Positions 15,294-24,079 of a stretch of DNA of 64,000 nt are shown in pieces (position 1 is the first letter of the stretch; each line of letters starts with the position of its first letter). This stretch comes from Microlunatus panaciterrae. GTDB lineage: Bacteria; Actinomycetota; Actinomycetes; Propionibacteriales; Propionibacteriaceae. The notes under the pieces are model-generated. The model did no database searches. It had not been told where the DNA came from and was given only the letters and a program-made list of their open reading frames with translations. Position numbers and translations under genes: made by a program. The DNA lies in the NCBI RefSeq assembly GCF_016907535.1, contig NZ_JAFBCF010000001.1:1302001-1366000 (forward strand), given 5' to 3'.

Positions 15294-16033
15294 GGACCCT
15301 CGGGGCCCAGACTGCCCAGGTCGCCGGTCGCACGCTTCGCCACGTAGACGGTGTTGGCGGACAGTCCATGCGTGAGCGGGTTGGCGAAGCTGACCACGTG
15401 AGCGTCGCGGACAGCGAAGACCTCGGCAAGGTTCGCGTTGAACCACTCATCAGGGGGGTCGTCCGACCACAGCGCGAACACACCGCCAGGGGCGAGATGG
15501 CGACTGAGCTGCCGGAGACCGCTGGTCGTGTAGAGGTCGGCGTGCGACGGGTGCAGCAGGTGCCGCGGGGAGTGGTCGATGTCCACCAGGATGGCGTCGA
15601 ACCCGCCGACTGCCCCTGGCTCCGGGTCGCGCCGCATCAAGGCGAAGAAGTCCGCGTGGAGCAGACGGGTTCTCGGGTCGGACATCAAGGCGCCGGACAC
15701 CGGCAACAGCCGGCGCTGGTGCCAGCTGATCACCGCCTCCAGCGCGTCAACCACAGTGACAGACCCAACGGAGGGATGCGCCAGGGCTGCCTGCGCCGTG
15801 TAACCCAGACCCAGTCCCCCCACGAGAACGGCCGCACCCTCCACGTCGACCTGCGCAAGCCCGAGGTGAGCGAGCTCGACCTCGGCGACGGTGAACAGGC
15901 TCGACATCAGAAACTCGTCACCGAGCTTGACCTCGTAGACCTCCACCTTCAGCGAGGGATCCAGCCGCCGCCGCAGGGTCAGGGTTCCCAACGACGTCTC
16001 CTGCCACGCCAGCTCCTCGAACCGTGCACTCAC
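15290..16033 (-). CDS. Spermidine-synthase-like methyltransferase-fold protein
   Basis: A 247-residue protein of the spermidine synthase/SAM-methyltransferase fold. The nucleotide-binding loop reads AAVLVGGLGLGYTAQAAL, followed by the acidic strand VTVVDALEAVISWHQ and FDAILVDIDHSPRHLL, which occupies the position of the catalytic Asp region. Such stand-alone proteins in actinobacteria are often annotated as spermidine synthase without proof of aminopropyl transfer. The start is GTG 16033. There is no speD or other polyamine gene nearby. It follows the opp operon by 40 bases in the same direction, but a functional link is not evident. Confidence 0.8.
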   Translation of the reverse strand: MSARFEELAWQETSLGTLTLRRRLDPSLKVEVYEVKLGDEFLMSSLFTVAEVELAHLGLAQVDVEGAAVLVGGLGLGYTAQAALAHPSVGSVTVVDALEAVISWHQRRLLPVSGALMSDPRTRLLHADFFALMRRDPEPGAVGGFDAILVDIDHSPRHLLHPSHADLYTTSGLRQLSRHLAPGGVFALWSDDPPDEWFNANLAEVFAVRDAHVVSFANPLTHGLSANTVYVAKRATGDLGSLGPEGP

Positions 16034-16073
16034 CCGGGCACCGCCGCTTCCCAGGAGACGCTCACGTCGTCAC

Positions 16074-17108
16074 TCAGGCGCCGGCGGATACGCCGGCCTG
16101 CTGCGCCGCCACATGACAGGCGGCAGCGTGGCCGGGCTCGAGGTCGACCAGCTTCGGAGTCACCTGGTGGCAGACGTCGATCGCGAACGGGCACCGATCA
16201 CGGAAACGGCATCCCGGCAGTGGGTCGACCACTTTCGGTGGCTCACCCGCGGCCAGCTCCGAGGTGACCGTCAGCGGGGACCGCGGATCGGGCACAGCAG
16301 CCACCAGCAGTTGGGTGTAAGGGTGACGCGGGTCGGCGAGCACCTTCTCGATCGGACCCGTCTCCACGATGTGGCCGGCGTACATCACGATCACCCGGTC
16401 AGCCACATAGCGGGCGCTGGCGATGTCATGGGTGATGTAGAGGAACGAGACGCCCTCCTCCTCCCGCAGCCGCGCCATCACGTTCAGCAGGCCGATGCGG
16501 ATCGACACATCGAGCATCGACACCGGCTCGTCGGCGAGGATGACCTTGGGTCGATAGGCGAGCGCCTGGGCGAATCCGATCCGCTGCCGCTGGCCGCCGG
16601 AGAGCTCGTACGGGAACCGGTCCAGGACCTCGGCCGCCGGCGAGAGCCCCACCGCGGTGCAGACCCGCTCGGCTTCGGCCCGGCGCTGCTGCGCGCTCAG
16701 CTCCGGCCGGTGCAGGGTGAGGCCACGGAGGATGCCGTGTGACACCCGGTGCGCCGGGTTGAGCGAGCTGAAGGGGTCTTGGAACACCATCGGTACATCG
16801 CTGCGATAGCCCAGGTTCTGCTTGCGTCCGCGAAGGCTGCCCAGCGGCTGACCACGGTAGAGGATCTCCCCGCTGGTGGGCTGGTAGACCCGAGCCAGCA
16901 GCCGTGCGATCGTGCTCTTCCCGCTCCCGCTCTCACCGACCAGTGCAACGATCTCGCGGTCGTTGATCGAGAAGGAGGCGTCGTCGACCGCGTGCAGATG
17001 CTTCCGGGAACGCAGCCCGCCGACGCTGAAATGCCGCGTCAGTCCGCGTGCCTCCAGCAGCGGTGTCGCGGTCCGGCTCGTCGGCTCCACCGGGCTCGTT
17101 GAGGTCAT
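16074..17108 (-). CDS. oppF: Oligopeptide/dipeptide ABC transporter ATP-binding protein (OppF type)
   Basis: A 344-residue ATPase. Walker A is GESGSGKST, the signature is LSGGQRQRIGFAQAL, Walker B is KVILADEPVSMLDVS, and the switch His lies in YITHDIASARYV. The C-terminal oligopeptide-type extension has the PLPGCRFRDRCPFAIDVC cysteine cluster, which can hold a 4Fe-4S cluster in related proteins. The ATG overlaps the TGA of oppD by four bases (translational coupling). It is the last gene of a five-gene minus-strand operon, oppA-B-C-D-F. Confidence 0.93.
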   Translation of the reverse strand: MTSTSPVEPTSRTATPLLEARGLTRHFSVGGLRSRKHLHAVDDASFSINDREIVALVGESGSGKSTIARLLARVYQPTSGEILYRGQPLGSLRGRKQNLGYRSDVPMVFQDPFSSLNPAHRVSHGILRGLTLHRPELSAQQRRAEAERVCTAVGLSPAAEVLDRFPYELSGGQRQRIGFAQALAYRPKVILADEPVSMLDVSIRIGLLNVMARLREEEGVSFLYITHDIASARYVADRVIVMYAGHIVETGPIEKVLADPRHPYTQLLVAAVPDPRSPLTVTSELAAGEPPKVVDPLPGCRFRDRCPFAIDVCHQVTPKLVDLEPGHAAACHVAAQQAGVSAGA

Positions 17109-18097
17109 GTGGCGCTCCTCACCGTTGCGTTCAGCTCGTCATCATGCAACAGACACCGCGCCTGCACGCCCTCGACGTCATACAGCGGCGGCGGCACGGT
17201 GAGGCAGGCCTCGAACGCCTTCGGGCAGCGAGGCTGGAACCGGCATCCCGCCGGTGGATGCGCCAGGTTCGGTGGGCTGCCAGGGATGCCGACCAGTTCC
17301 ACCCGCGGTCCCCGGATCGAGGGGAAGGCATCGAGAAGCCCGCTGGTGTACGGGTGGGCCGGCTGGTCGAAGACCTGGCGGGTGTCGCCGAACTCGACGG
17401 TCTGGCCGGCATACATCACCATCAGCCGATCCGAGAAGTGGCTGACCAGGGACATGTCGTGGGTGACGAAGACGACGGCGAAACCCAGCTCAGCCTGCAG
17501 GTCCTTGATCTGCAACATCAGCGAGCGTTGGGCCACCACATCGAGGGCGGACGTAGGTTCGTCCATGATCACCAGATCCGGGGTGAAGAGCAGCGCCATC
17601 GCGATCATGGATCGCTGCCGCATCCCGCCGGACAGCTGGTGCGGATAGCTGGACAGGTGCACCTTGTCGATGCCCACCAGCCGCATCACGGTCTCCGACC
17701 GCTCCTTGATCTCCGCCGCCGACGTGTTGCCATGGGCGCGCATCACATCGCTGAACTGGGCGCCGATGCGCTTCACCGGGTTCAGCGCGTTCATGGCACT
17801 CTGCATCACCACCGACATGTTCCGCCAGCGGATCGGGGCGAGCTGGCGGTCGTTCATGACCACCAGGTTCTCGCCGCGGAAGCCGACCGAGCCACCGGTG
17901 ATCCCGGCCGGCGGCGACAGCAGTTGGGCGATGGCGAACAGCAGGGTGGACTTGCCACAACCCGACTCACCCACGATCCCCACGAACTCTCCGGCGCGGA
18001 CATCAAGATCGACCTTGTCGACCGCCCGGACGGGTGTGTGCCCGGTTGCGTACTCGACCGTCAGGTCGCGGACCTCAAGCAGCACGTCGTTTGACAC
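17105..18097 (-). CDS. oppD: Oligopeptide/dipeptide ABC transporter ATP-binding protein (OppD type)
   Basis: A 330-residue ATPase with Walker A GESGCGKST, signature LSGGMRQRSMIAMALL, Walker B DLVIMDEPTSALDV and FVTHDMSLVS. The C-terminal segment has HPPAGCRFQPRCPKAFEAC, the oligopeptide-family cysteine motif. I chose GTG 18097 because CAGGAGAG sits 6 bases upstream; an earlier start at 18139 would overlap oppC by 65 bases. It pairs with OppF as the heterodimeric motor. Confidence 0.93.
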   Translation of the reverse strand: MSNDVLLEVRDLTVEYATGHTPVRAVDKVDLDVRAGEFVGIVGESGCGKSTLLFAIAQLLSPPAGITGGSVGFRGENLVVMNDRQLAPIRWRNMSVVMQSAMNALNPVKRIGAQFSDVMRAHGNTSAAEIKERSETVMRLVGIDKVHLSSYPHQLSGGMRQRSMIAMALLFTPDLVIMDEPTSALDVVAQRSLMLQIKDLQAELGFAVVFVTHDMSLVSHFSDRLMVMYAGQTVEFGDTRQVFDQPAHPYTSGLLDAFPSIRGPRVELVGIPGSPPNLAHPPAGCRFQPRCPKAFEACLTVPPPLYDVEGVQARCLLHDDELNATVRSAT

Positions 18098-19055
18098 GGA
18101 CTCTCCTGACCGGTCGTAGGGCGGGGTTGCTGACCTCATCGAAGGCGTAGTTCAACAGCGCGAACGCCGCTCCCAACAGAGCGATGCACAACCCTGGTGC
18201 GATCACCCACCACTGCTGCCCCGTCTGCAGCGCCTCGGCGCTCTGCCCCCAGTGCAGCATGGTTCCCCAGCTGATTGACGACGGATCGCCGAGGCCGATG
18301 TACTGCAGCCCTGCCGCCGTCAGCACCGCATAGAGAGCCGCGCCGAGGAAGTTTGCGGTGATCAACGAGATCATGGTCGGCAACACCTCGAAGATGATGA
18401 TGTAGGACTGCCTCTCGCCGCGCACTCTGGCAGCCACGAGAAAGTCGCGGTTGCGCAGCGACAGTGCCTGTGCCCTGAGCTGACGCGCACCGTAGGACCA
18501 GCCGGTGACCACGAGCACCGCAACCACGACCATGAACCCGCCACTGCCCGCGTAGGCCGCGATGACGATGATCAGCGGGAAGGTCGGCAGCACCAGGAAG
18601 ACGTCGATCAGCAGGGACAGCACGTCGTCGGCGACACCGCCGAGATAGGCCGCAGACACCCCGATCACGACCGACAGCAGGCAGGCGCCCGCCCCAGCGA
18701 TGACCGCTACCAGCAGAGACTGGCGCGTGCCCCAGACCAGCTGGGCCCAGATGTCCTGGCCGAAGGAGGTGGTGCCCAAGAGGTGGTGCACCGACGGGGA
18801 CAGGCTGATGTCGAACGCCCGCTTGTTCGGGTCCCTCACCGAGGTGAAGAGCTGCGGGGCGATGGCCACGAGGGTGAAGATGGCCAGCAGGATCGTGCCG
18901 ACCATCGCCTTCTTGTTGCCGCGGATCGCCCGGATGATCCCTGCGCCCGGCCGCGTGCGGCGTCCGCCACCCCCCTCGTCTGCCAGAACGGTCGGCTCGG
19001 CCAGAGTCTCCTCGCCTACCGCGCCTCCCGCACCTCCACTCGCGATCGCACTCAT
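18075..19055 (-). CDS. oppC: Oligopeptide ABC transporter permease (OppC type)
   Basis: A 326-residue permease with about six membrane helices. The long charged N-terminal tail (about 50 residues, Gly/Arg rich) precedes the first helix at IRGNKKAMVGTILLAIFT. The coupling loop region reads RGERQSYIIIFEVLPTMISLI, the EAA-like motif of dipeptide permeases, and LGTTSFGQDIWAQLVWGTR is a typical OppC/DppC segment. It lies 10 bases downstream of oppB and overlaps the oppD start. Confidence 0.92.
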   Translation of the reverse strand: MSAIASGGAGGAVGEETLAEPTVLADEGGGGRRTRPGAGIIRAIRGNKKAMVGTILLAIFTLVAIAPQLFTSVRDPNKRAFDISLSPSVHHLLGTTSFGQDIWAQLVWGTRQSLLVAVIAGAGACLLSVVIGVSAAYLGGVADDVLSLLIDVFLVLPTFPLIIVIAAYAGSGGFMVVVAVLVVTGWSYGARQLRAQALSLRNRDFLVAARVRGERQSYIIIFEVLPTMISLITANFLGAALYAVLTAAGLQYIGLGDPSSISWGTMLHWGQSAEALQTGQQWWVIAPGLCIALLGAAFALLNYAFDEVSNPALRPVRRVRVKRRAA

Positions 19056-19065
19056 GGATTCCTCC

Positions 19066-20052
19066 TCAGTCTTGGGTCCGGGCGCGCGGGTCGAGCCACA
19101 ACGTCAAGAAGTCACAGACCAGGACCGCCAGCAGCACGGCCACGGTGATCATGACGAACAGGGCTTGCATCAGGGGGAAGTCCTCGTTACTGACAGCACT
19201 CAGCAGCATGTACCCGACCCCGGGATAGTTGAACGTGAACTCCACCAGGATCGAGCCGCTCACGACGAACCCGAGTGACATCGCGAAGCCCGCCAGGTTG
19301 GGCAGGATCGCGTTGTGTGCGGCGTAGTCGTACATGATCCGCTGGTTGGAGAGCCCCTTCGCCCGACCCATCCGGACATAATCCTCGGCCAGCGTGGTCA
19401 CCATGTTGTTCCGCATCGTCAGGATCCACCCGCCGATCGACACCACCAGGATCGTCAGCGCCGGCAACAAGGCGTGCTGCAGCACGGAGACGATGAACTC
19501 CATGTTCCACCCCGGAGTCAGGGCGGTGTCGTACCCGCCGTCGTTCGGCAGCGCTCCGTTGGTCCAGACCGAGAACACCAGGATGAACAGCATTCCGACC
19601 CAGAAGTAGGGCAGCGCCGAGGTGACCACGAACACCGGCGGCAGCATGCTGTCGACCAGACCGCCGCGTCGCCATCCGGCGACGATGCCGATCACCGTGC
19701 CCAGCACGAACGCCAGCAACGTCGTCAGGCCCACCAGCGCCAGTGTCCACGGCAACGCCTGCCGGACCACCGTGCTGACCTCGACCGGGAAGAAGGTCAG
19801 CGAGATCCCCCAATGCCCGGTCAGGGTGTTCTGCAGATAGTCGAGATACTGGCGGAAGGTGCTCTCCTGCGAGTCGATGCCGAAGGCCACCTCGAGCGCC
19901 TTCAGCGCCTCCGGGTTGATCCGACCCTTGAACCGCGACATCATCGCCTCGGCCGGGTTGCCCGGCATCATCCGCGGGATGAAGAAGTTCAGTGTCAGCG
20001 CCGCCCACAAGGTGATGGCGAAGAAGCCGAGCCTTCGAATGACGTACCTGAT
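19066..20052 (-). CDS. oppB: Oligopeptide ABC transporter permease (OppB type), unusual start codon
   Basis: A six-helix permease of the OppB/DppB type, with NFFIPRMMPGNPAEAMMSRF after helix 1 and RMGRAKGLSNQRIMYDYAAHNAILPNL as its cytoplasmic EAA-like loop. The family N-terminus (xRYVIRRLGFFAIT) is encoded here, but its first codon is ATC (20052-20050), with an ATT two codons earlier; no ATG, GTG or TTG lies between the in-frame TGA upstream and codon 15. GGAGG lies 7 bases before the ATC. The first canonical start is TTG 20010, which would remove half of helix 1 and has no good ribosome-binding site. I extend to 20052 on homology and spacing. The gene itself is certain; the start is not. 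Confidence 0.8.
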   Translation of the reverse strand: MRYVIRRLGFFAITLWAALTLNFFIPRMMPGNPAEAMMSRFKGRINPEALKALEVAFGIDSQESTFRQYLDYLQNTLTGHWGISLTFFPVEVSTVVRQALPWTLALVGLTTLLAFVLGTVIGIVAGWRRGGLVDSMLPPVFVVTSALPYFWVGMLFILVFSVWTNGALPNDGGYDTALTPGWNMEFIVSVLQHALLPALTILVVSIGGWILTMRNNMVTTLAEDYVRMGRAKGLSNQRIMYDYAAHNAILPNLAGFAMSLGFVVSGSILVEFTFNYPGVGYMLLSAVSNEDFPLMQALFVMITVAVLLAVLVCDFLTLWLDPRARTQD

Positions 20053-20081
20053 GGCAATCCCTCCTCAGGGCGCTTCTCTCG

Positions 20082-20120
20082 CGACTGGCACGCCCACGTC
20101 ATCCGCGGGCGTGCCAGTCG
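20082..20120 (-). promoter_or_regulatory. 14-bp perfect hairpin between oppA and oppB
   Basis: CGACTGGCACGCCC (20082-20095) pairs perfectly with 20107-20120 around an 11-base loop. It sits between the oppA stop and the oppB start with no U-run. Such hairpins in transporter operons stabilise the upstream message or cause partial termination, giving more binding protein than permease. Confidence 0.75.
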
Positions 20121-20130
20121 TGTGATGGGG

Positions 20131-21786
20131 CTACTTCGGTTCGAGCCTGAGCAGAACCTGCTCAAGGTCCGGCAGGTTGTACGGAGCAGGCATGGCGTAC
20201 GGGTCCTGCTCGGTCGGCCAGCCCTTGAAGTCCTTGGTGCTGTACTGATACCAGCTGACGGACTCGGTGGTGGGGATGAGCGGCACCTGGTCCAGCATCA
20301 CCTGCTGCAGCTTGTTGATGATCTCCTTCTGCTGCGCCTCATCGGCTGCGCCGAACTGGTCGAACAGCGCATCCGTCTTCGGGTCGGTGTAGCGGCTGTA
20401 GTTGGACGTAGCGTTCGAGCCCAGCGGGGCGGTGTTCCCGCTGTACAGCAGGTTCCTCAGCTCGTAGTACGGCGAAGGCCCGCCAGTACCGGAGGAGTAG
20501 GCCAGGTCGAAGTCACCCTTGTAGATCTTCGTGTTGTAGGTCTGGCCGGCCAGGTCCTTGATCGTCATCTTGATGCCGAGCGGCTCGAGCTGCTGCTTGA
20601 TCTCCTGCAGCGAGGCGTCCCAGTCGGTGAAGCCGCTGACCGTGATCACGTCCAGGTTGAGCGGCTTGGACGGCGAGTAGCCCTCCGAGGCCAGCAGCTG
20701 CTTGGCCTTGTCCGCATTGGGGACGTAGTTGGCCTTGTCCGCGGCCGCCTTGTTGTACCAGTCCTTGAAGGTCGGCAACACGATGCCGGTCTGGTTCGCC
20801 GGCGGCTGGTAGCCGCCCTCACCGATCTTCGACACGGCGGCCCGGTCGATCGCATAGGCGAAGGCCTGCCGGATCGCCAGCTTGCCGGTCACTGGGTGCT
20901 TCAGGTTGAACACGAGCGCCACATTCGAGCTGGGCGGGAACCAGTAGTGGTTGTTCTCCTTGTCTTTGGAGACGTAGTACTTGTCGATGCTCGGAATGAA
21001 CTGGCCACCCCACTGGGCCTTGCCGGTGGCGAGGTCGAGGTTGGCCGGGCTGTTGTCGGTGTAGGCCGGGTAGTTGACCGTCTTCACCTTCGGCAGGCCG
21101 GACTGCCAGTAGTTCGGGTTCGCCTTGTAGGTGATGTTGGCGGGCTTGCACGGGTCGACCGTGTAGGGGCCGGTACCGACCGGAGCGGCGTCCTGGAACT
21201 GGACCGGGTCCTTCGCCGGATCACCGGTGGACCAGATGTGCTCCGGCACGATCGAGACCTGGTCGGCGAGGTAGTAGAAGTAGGGACCTGCCGCGCTCTT
21301 GAACTCGAAGGTCACCGTGTTGCCCTTGGCCGTGACCTTGGTCAGGATCTGCTTCCACAGTGCGTTGATGTCCAGCCCGGGAGACTTCTTGAGCAGGTTG
21401 AAGGTGAAGGCGACGTCGGCGGCCGTGAACGGCTTGCCATCACTCCACTTCACCCCGTCACGCACAGTGAAGGTCAGCGACTTCTTTCCGCTGCCCCACT
21501 TGTAGGACTCGGCCAGCATCGGGGTCTCGGCGGCATTCTTCAGGGTGTTGATGTAGACCAGCGGCTCGTAGACGAAACCGACCGTCACACCCTGGACAGC
21601 CGGGTTGAAGGGGTTGAAGCCACAGGTCCACTGCGAGCCCGACGTGTTGGCGATGGTGAGGGTGGTGTTCGCCTTGCCTGAGCCCCCACCCCCGTTGCCG
21701 GAACCTCCAGAGCCACAGGCTGCCAGCGCGAAGGCGAGCACCCCGAACATGAGCAGCGACAACGCGCCGGTCAACCGTTTCTTCAC
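20131..21786 (-). CDS. oppA: Oligopeptide ABC transporter substrate-binding lipoprotein
   Basis: A 551-residue family-5 solute-binding protein. The signal peptide ends in the lipobox LAAC (Cys 24), followed by a Gly/Ser-rich linker. Family features are FVYEPLVYINT, LAESYKW, LTFTVRDGVKWSDGKPFTAADVAFTFNLL and VGTGPYTV. A GTG start at 21786 is used. It is the first gene of the operon and captures the peptide (or another oligomeric ligand such as an oligosaccharide; family-5 proteins also serve these). The ligand cannot be deduced from the sequence. The low-Arg, Lys/Asn-rich composition is normal for exported binding proteins. Confidence 0.93.
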   Translation of the reverse strand: MKKRLTGALSLLMFGVLAFALAACGSGGSGNGGGGSGKANTTLTIANTSGSQWTCGFNPFNPAVQGVTVGFVYEPLVYINTLKNAAETPMLAESYKWGSGKKSLTFTVRDGVKWSDGKPFTAADVAFTFNLLKKSPGLDINALWKQILTKVTAKGNTVTFEFKSAAGPYFYYLADQVSIVPEHIWSTGDPAKDPVQFQDAAPVGTGPYTVDPCKPANITYKANPNYWQSGLPKVKTVNYPAYTDNSPANLDLATGKAQWGGQFIPSIDKYYVSKDKENNHYWFPPSSNVALVFNLKHPVTGKLAIRQAFAYAIDRAAVSKIGEGGYQPPANQTGIVLPTFKDWYNKAAADKANYVPNADKAKQLLASEGYSPSKPLNLDVITVSGFTDWDASLQEIKQQLEPLGIKMTIKDLAGQTYNTKIYKGDFDLAYSSGTGGPSPYYELRNLLYSGNTAPLGSNATSNYSRYTDPKTDALFDQFGAADEAQQKEIINKLQQVMLDQVPLIPTTESVSWYQYSTKDFKGWPTEQDPYAMPAPYNLPDLEQVLLRLEPK

Positions 21787-22133
21787 GAGTCAGCACACCT
21801 CTCACCGGGACTGCAACGGCCACCTGACCGCTGCATGGACGTCGCTTTGCCAGTGCGTCCAACCATCCGAAGGTATACCTCTCTGCCCCTCTGGTGATGG
21901 AGGTTCACATGATTGTTACCGAGAGAAATTCCCCGATTCGCGCAAGAACGCGCACTCGTCGGCGTTCCAGACGAGCGGGGCCCAGCGGGGGATCCACCGT
22001 GCCCCCTAAGACTGGGACAGAGCATCACCGTCTTGACCACCCGGGTGGTAGGCGACGACATTTCCTCGCAGGCAGCGCAATAGTCGAGATATCAGGGGTT
22101 GCATTCGAACTTATGTTCGAATAAAGTAAGTCC
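21787..22133. other. Divergent promoter region between oppA and the HNH gene
   Basis: A 347-base gap without a gene. Its right end holds the SOS promoter described separately. The left part should carry the oppA promoter. No ORF with coding character, no riboswitch-like element and no repeat copy is seen. Confidence 0.5.
22105..22120. promoter_or_regulatory. SOS (LexA) box
   Basis: TCGAACTTATGTTCGA is an exact match to the actinobacterial/Bacillus SOS box TCGAAC-N4-GTTCGA; the dyad extends one more base on each side. It fits between a possible -35 TTGCAT (22099-22104) and -10 TAAAGT (22122-22127), so LexA would occlude the promoter. The start codon is only 7 bases beyond the -10, suggesting a leaderless message. 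Confidence 0.88.
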
Positions 22134-23513
22134 ATGACCGTGCTCGTCGATGCACCCGCCACTAGCCAGCCGGAGACGCCGACGACCCCGACTGTCCCGG
22201 TCCCGTTGCTTCCCGATCTCACCGCCGCGCTCGACACACTGATCGTCACTGTTGAGTCCGGGGCGCTTGACGCGCTCGCCGATGACGACCTGTTGGCATT
22301 CACGCAGCAGTTCGAGAGGCTGCGTAACCTGCACGCGCGGGTCGACCACCGGATCGTGGTCGCCTGTGACCGTTCGGAGCTCGCGGTCCGGCACCTTCGT
22401 CGGACCACCCAGGGGCTGCTCACCGAGGTGCTCAGGATCTCCCCCGTCGAAGCGCGCCGTCGTGTCCAGGCAGCGCACGCCCTGGCGCCGCGACCATCCC
22501 CGACCGGCGAAACGAGGCCCGCCAGGTACGCGCGGCTGGCCGCAGTTGCCGCGAGCGGGACCGCTTCCACCGAAACAGTCAGCATCGCGGTCGGTTGTCT
22601 CGACCGGCTGGAAGCCAGATTCTCGGCCAACTCAGCCGAGCTCGGCTGGGCCGAGGATCAGCTGTGTGCCCCTGCGGCAGCCTTCGCCCCGACCGACTTC
22701 CGCCAGATCGCCGCCACCCTCACTGACATCCTGTTTCCGGACGGGCTGCTGGACGATGAGACCATCCAGGATTCCCGCGAGCTCACTCTCACCAGAAGCG
22801 CTGACGGGTCCTACCGGCTGCAGGGCCGACTCACCGGAGTCTGCGGGTCGCTGTGGGCGGCGGCACTCTCCCCGCTGTCCGCACCTCGCGCCGAGGACCC
22901 AGGCGGCCAGGATCGACGCTCTGCCGCGCAACGACAGCACGACGCGTTTCACGAAGCCGGTCTCCGGCTGCTGCGTGCCGGTGGTCTGCCCGACTCCGGC
23001 GGCACTCCGTGCACCATGATCGTTCTCATCCACCTTGAGGACCTGCTGCAGCGCACCGGTCACGGCCAGACCAGCGACGGTCAGCGGGTCCCCGTCGCCG
23101 AGCTGTTGAAGCTCGCCAGCGAGGCCGAGCTCATTCCGGTGGTCCTCACCCGCACCGGCATTCCCCTCACCCTCGGACGCGCTGCCCGGAGCGCAACGAA
23201 GCACCAGACCCTGGCGCTCATCGCACGCGACGGCGGCTGCAGCTTTCCCGGCTGTGACCACCCGCCGGAGTGGTGCGATCGGCACCACATCCAGGCGTGG
23301 CGCGACAACGGCCGAACCGACATCGACAATCTCACCCTCCTGTGCCACTACCACCACAACAACTTCGAGCATCGGGGCTGGACCTGCCGGCTTCGCCACG
23401 GCTTGCCGGCCTGGATCCCGCCGAGGTGGATCGACCCGCACCAGCAGCCTCTGGTCAACACCCGGATCATTGCCCGACACCAGGCACTCCTCGCCGCTGA
23501 CGCCCCTCCCTAG
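22134..23513 (+). CDS. DUF222/HNH endonuclease-domain protein (13E12-repeat family type), SOS-controlled
   Basis: A 459-residue protein with an N-terminal DUF222 region (about 20-300, helical and Ala/Leu/Arg rich) and a C-terminal HNH nuclease fold. The zinc/catalytic part reads ARDGGCSFPGCDHPPEWCDRHH-IQAW (split here), then DNLTLLCHYHHNNFEHRGW, containing the CxxC pair and the H-N-H residues. This is the family that includes the mycobacterial 13E12 repeats, many of which are LexA regulated. An exact SOS box lies 14 bases upstream and there is no clear Shine-Dalgarno. The macro-domain gene begins 10 bases after its stop. Biological role unproven; a DNA-damage-induced nuclease is the best reading. 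Confidence 0.9.
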   Translation: MTVLVDAPATSQPETPTTPTVPVPLLPDLTAALDTLIVTVESGALDALADDDLLAFTQQFERLRNLHARVDHRIVVACDRSELAVRHLRRTTQGLLTEVLRISPVEARRRVQAAHALAPRPSPTGETRPARYARLAAVAASGTASTETVSIAVGCLDRLEARFSANSAELGWAEDQLCAPAAAFAPTDFRQIAATLTDILFPDGLLDDETIQDSRELTLTRSADGSYRLQGRLTGVCGSLWAAALSPLSAPRAEDPGGQDRRSAAQRQHDAFHEAGLRLLRAGGLPDSGGTPCTMIVLIHLEDLLQRTGHGQTSDGQRVPVAELLKLASEAELIPVVLTRTGIPLTLGRAARSATKHQTLALIARDGGCSFPGCDHPPEWCDRHHIQAWRDNGRTDIDNLTLLCHYHHNNFEHRGWTCRLRHGLPAWIPPRWIDPHQQPLVNTRIIARHQALLAADAPP

Positions 23514-23522
23514 AGTGGAGGC

Positions 23523-24029
23523 ATGACTGAGATCTCGCTGGTCCGCGGCGACATCACCGACCAGACCGTGGACGCGATCGTGAACGCGGCCAACTCGTCC
23601 CTGCTGGGTGGTGGCGGTGTCGACGGCGCCATCCATCGCAGGGGCGGCCCGGAGATCCTGGCAGCTTGCCGAGCCCTGCGCGCCTCCGACTACCCGGATG
23701 GCCTCCCGGCGGGACAGGCGGTGGCCACGACCGCGGGGGCACTGTCGGCACGCTGGGTGATCCACACGGTCGGTCCCGTCTTCTCTGCACGCGAGGACCG
23801 CTCAGCTTTGCTGGCCTCCTGCTACCGCGAGTCACTGCGTGTCGCCGACGAGCTCGGCGTCGAGTCGATCGCCTTCCCGGCCATCTCCATGGGGGTCTAC
23901 CGTTGGCCGATCGAGGACGGAGCACGCCTGGCGCTCGAGACGGTGCGGTCCACACCGTCGAAGGTGACGGAGATCCGCTTCGTACTCTTCGACCCTGCCG
24001 CTCACCAGGCCTTCGCCGCCCGGCTGTAG
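23523..24029 (+). CDS. Macro-domain ADP-ribose-binding protein (O-acetyl-ADP-ribose deacetylase type)
   Basis: A 168-residue single macro domain. The ADP-ribose motifs are GDITDQTVDAIVNAANSSLLGGGGVDGAIH (the catalytic Asn and GGGGVD loop of the MacroD/YmdB class, here split by description), VIHTVGP and FPAISMGVYRWP. These enzymes remove mono-ADP-ribose from proteins or nucleic acid, or hydrolyse O-acetyl-ADP-ribose. It starts 10 bases downstream of the HNH stop with GGAGG before the ATG, so it is probably on the same SOS-controlled transcript. No partner ADP-ribosyltransferase is adjacent. Confidence 0.93.
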   Translation: MTEISLVRGDITDQTVDAIVNAANSSLLGGGGVDGAIHRRGGPEILAACRALRASDYPDGLPAGQAVATTAGALSARWVIHTVGPVFSAREDRSALLASCYRESLRVADELGVESIAFPAISMGVYRWPIEDGARLALETVRSTPSKVTEIRFVLFDPAAHQAFAARL

Positions 24030-24079
24030 GGCGCGCCCGCCCAGTGCCGCGTTCGAAAGATCGTGGCGTTCGCTAGCGT

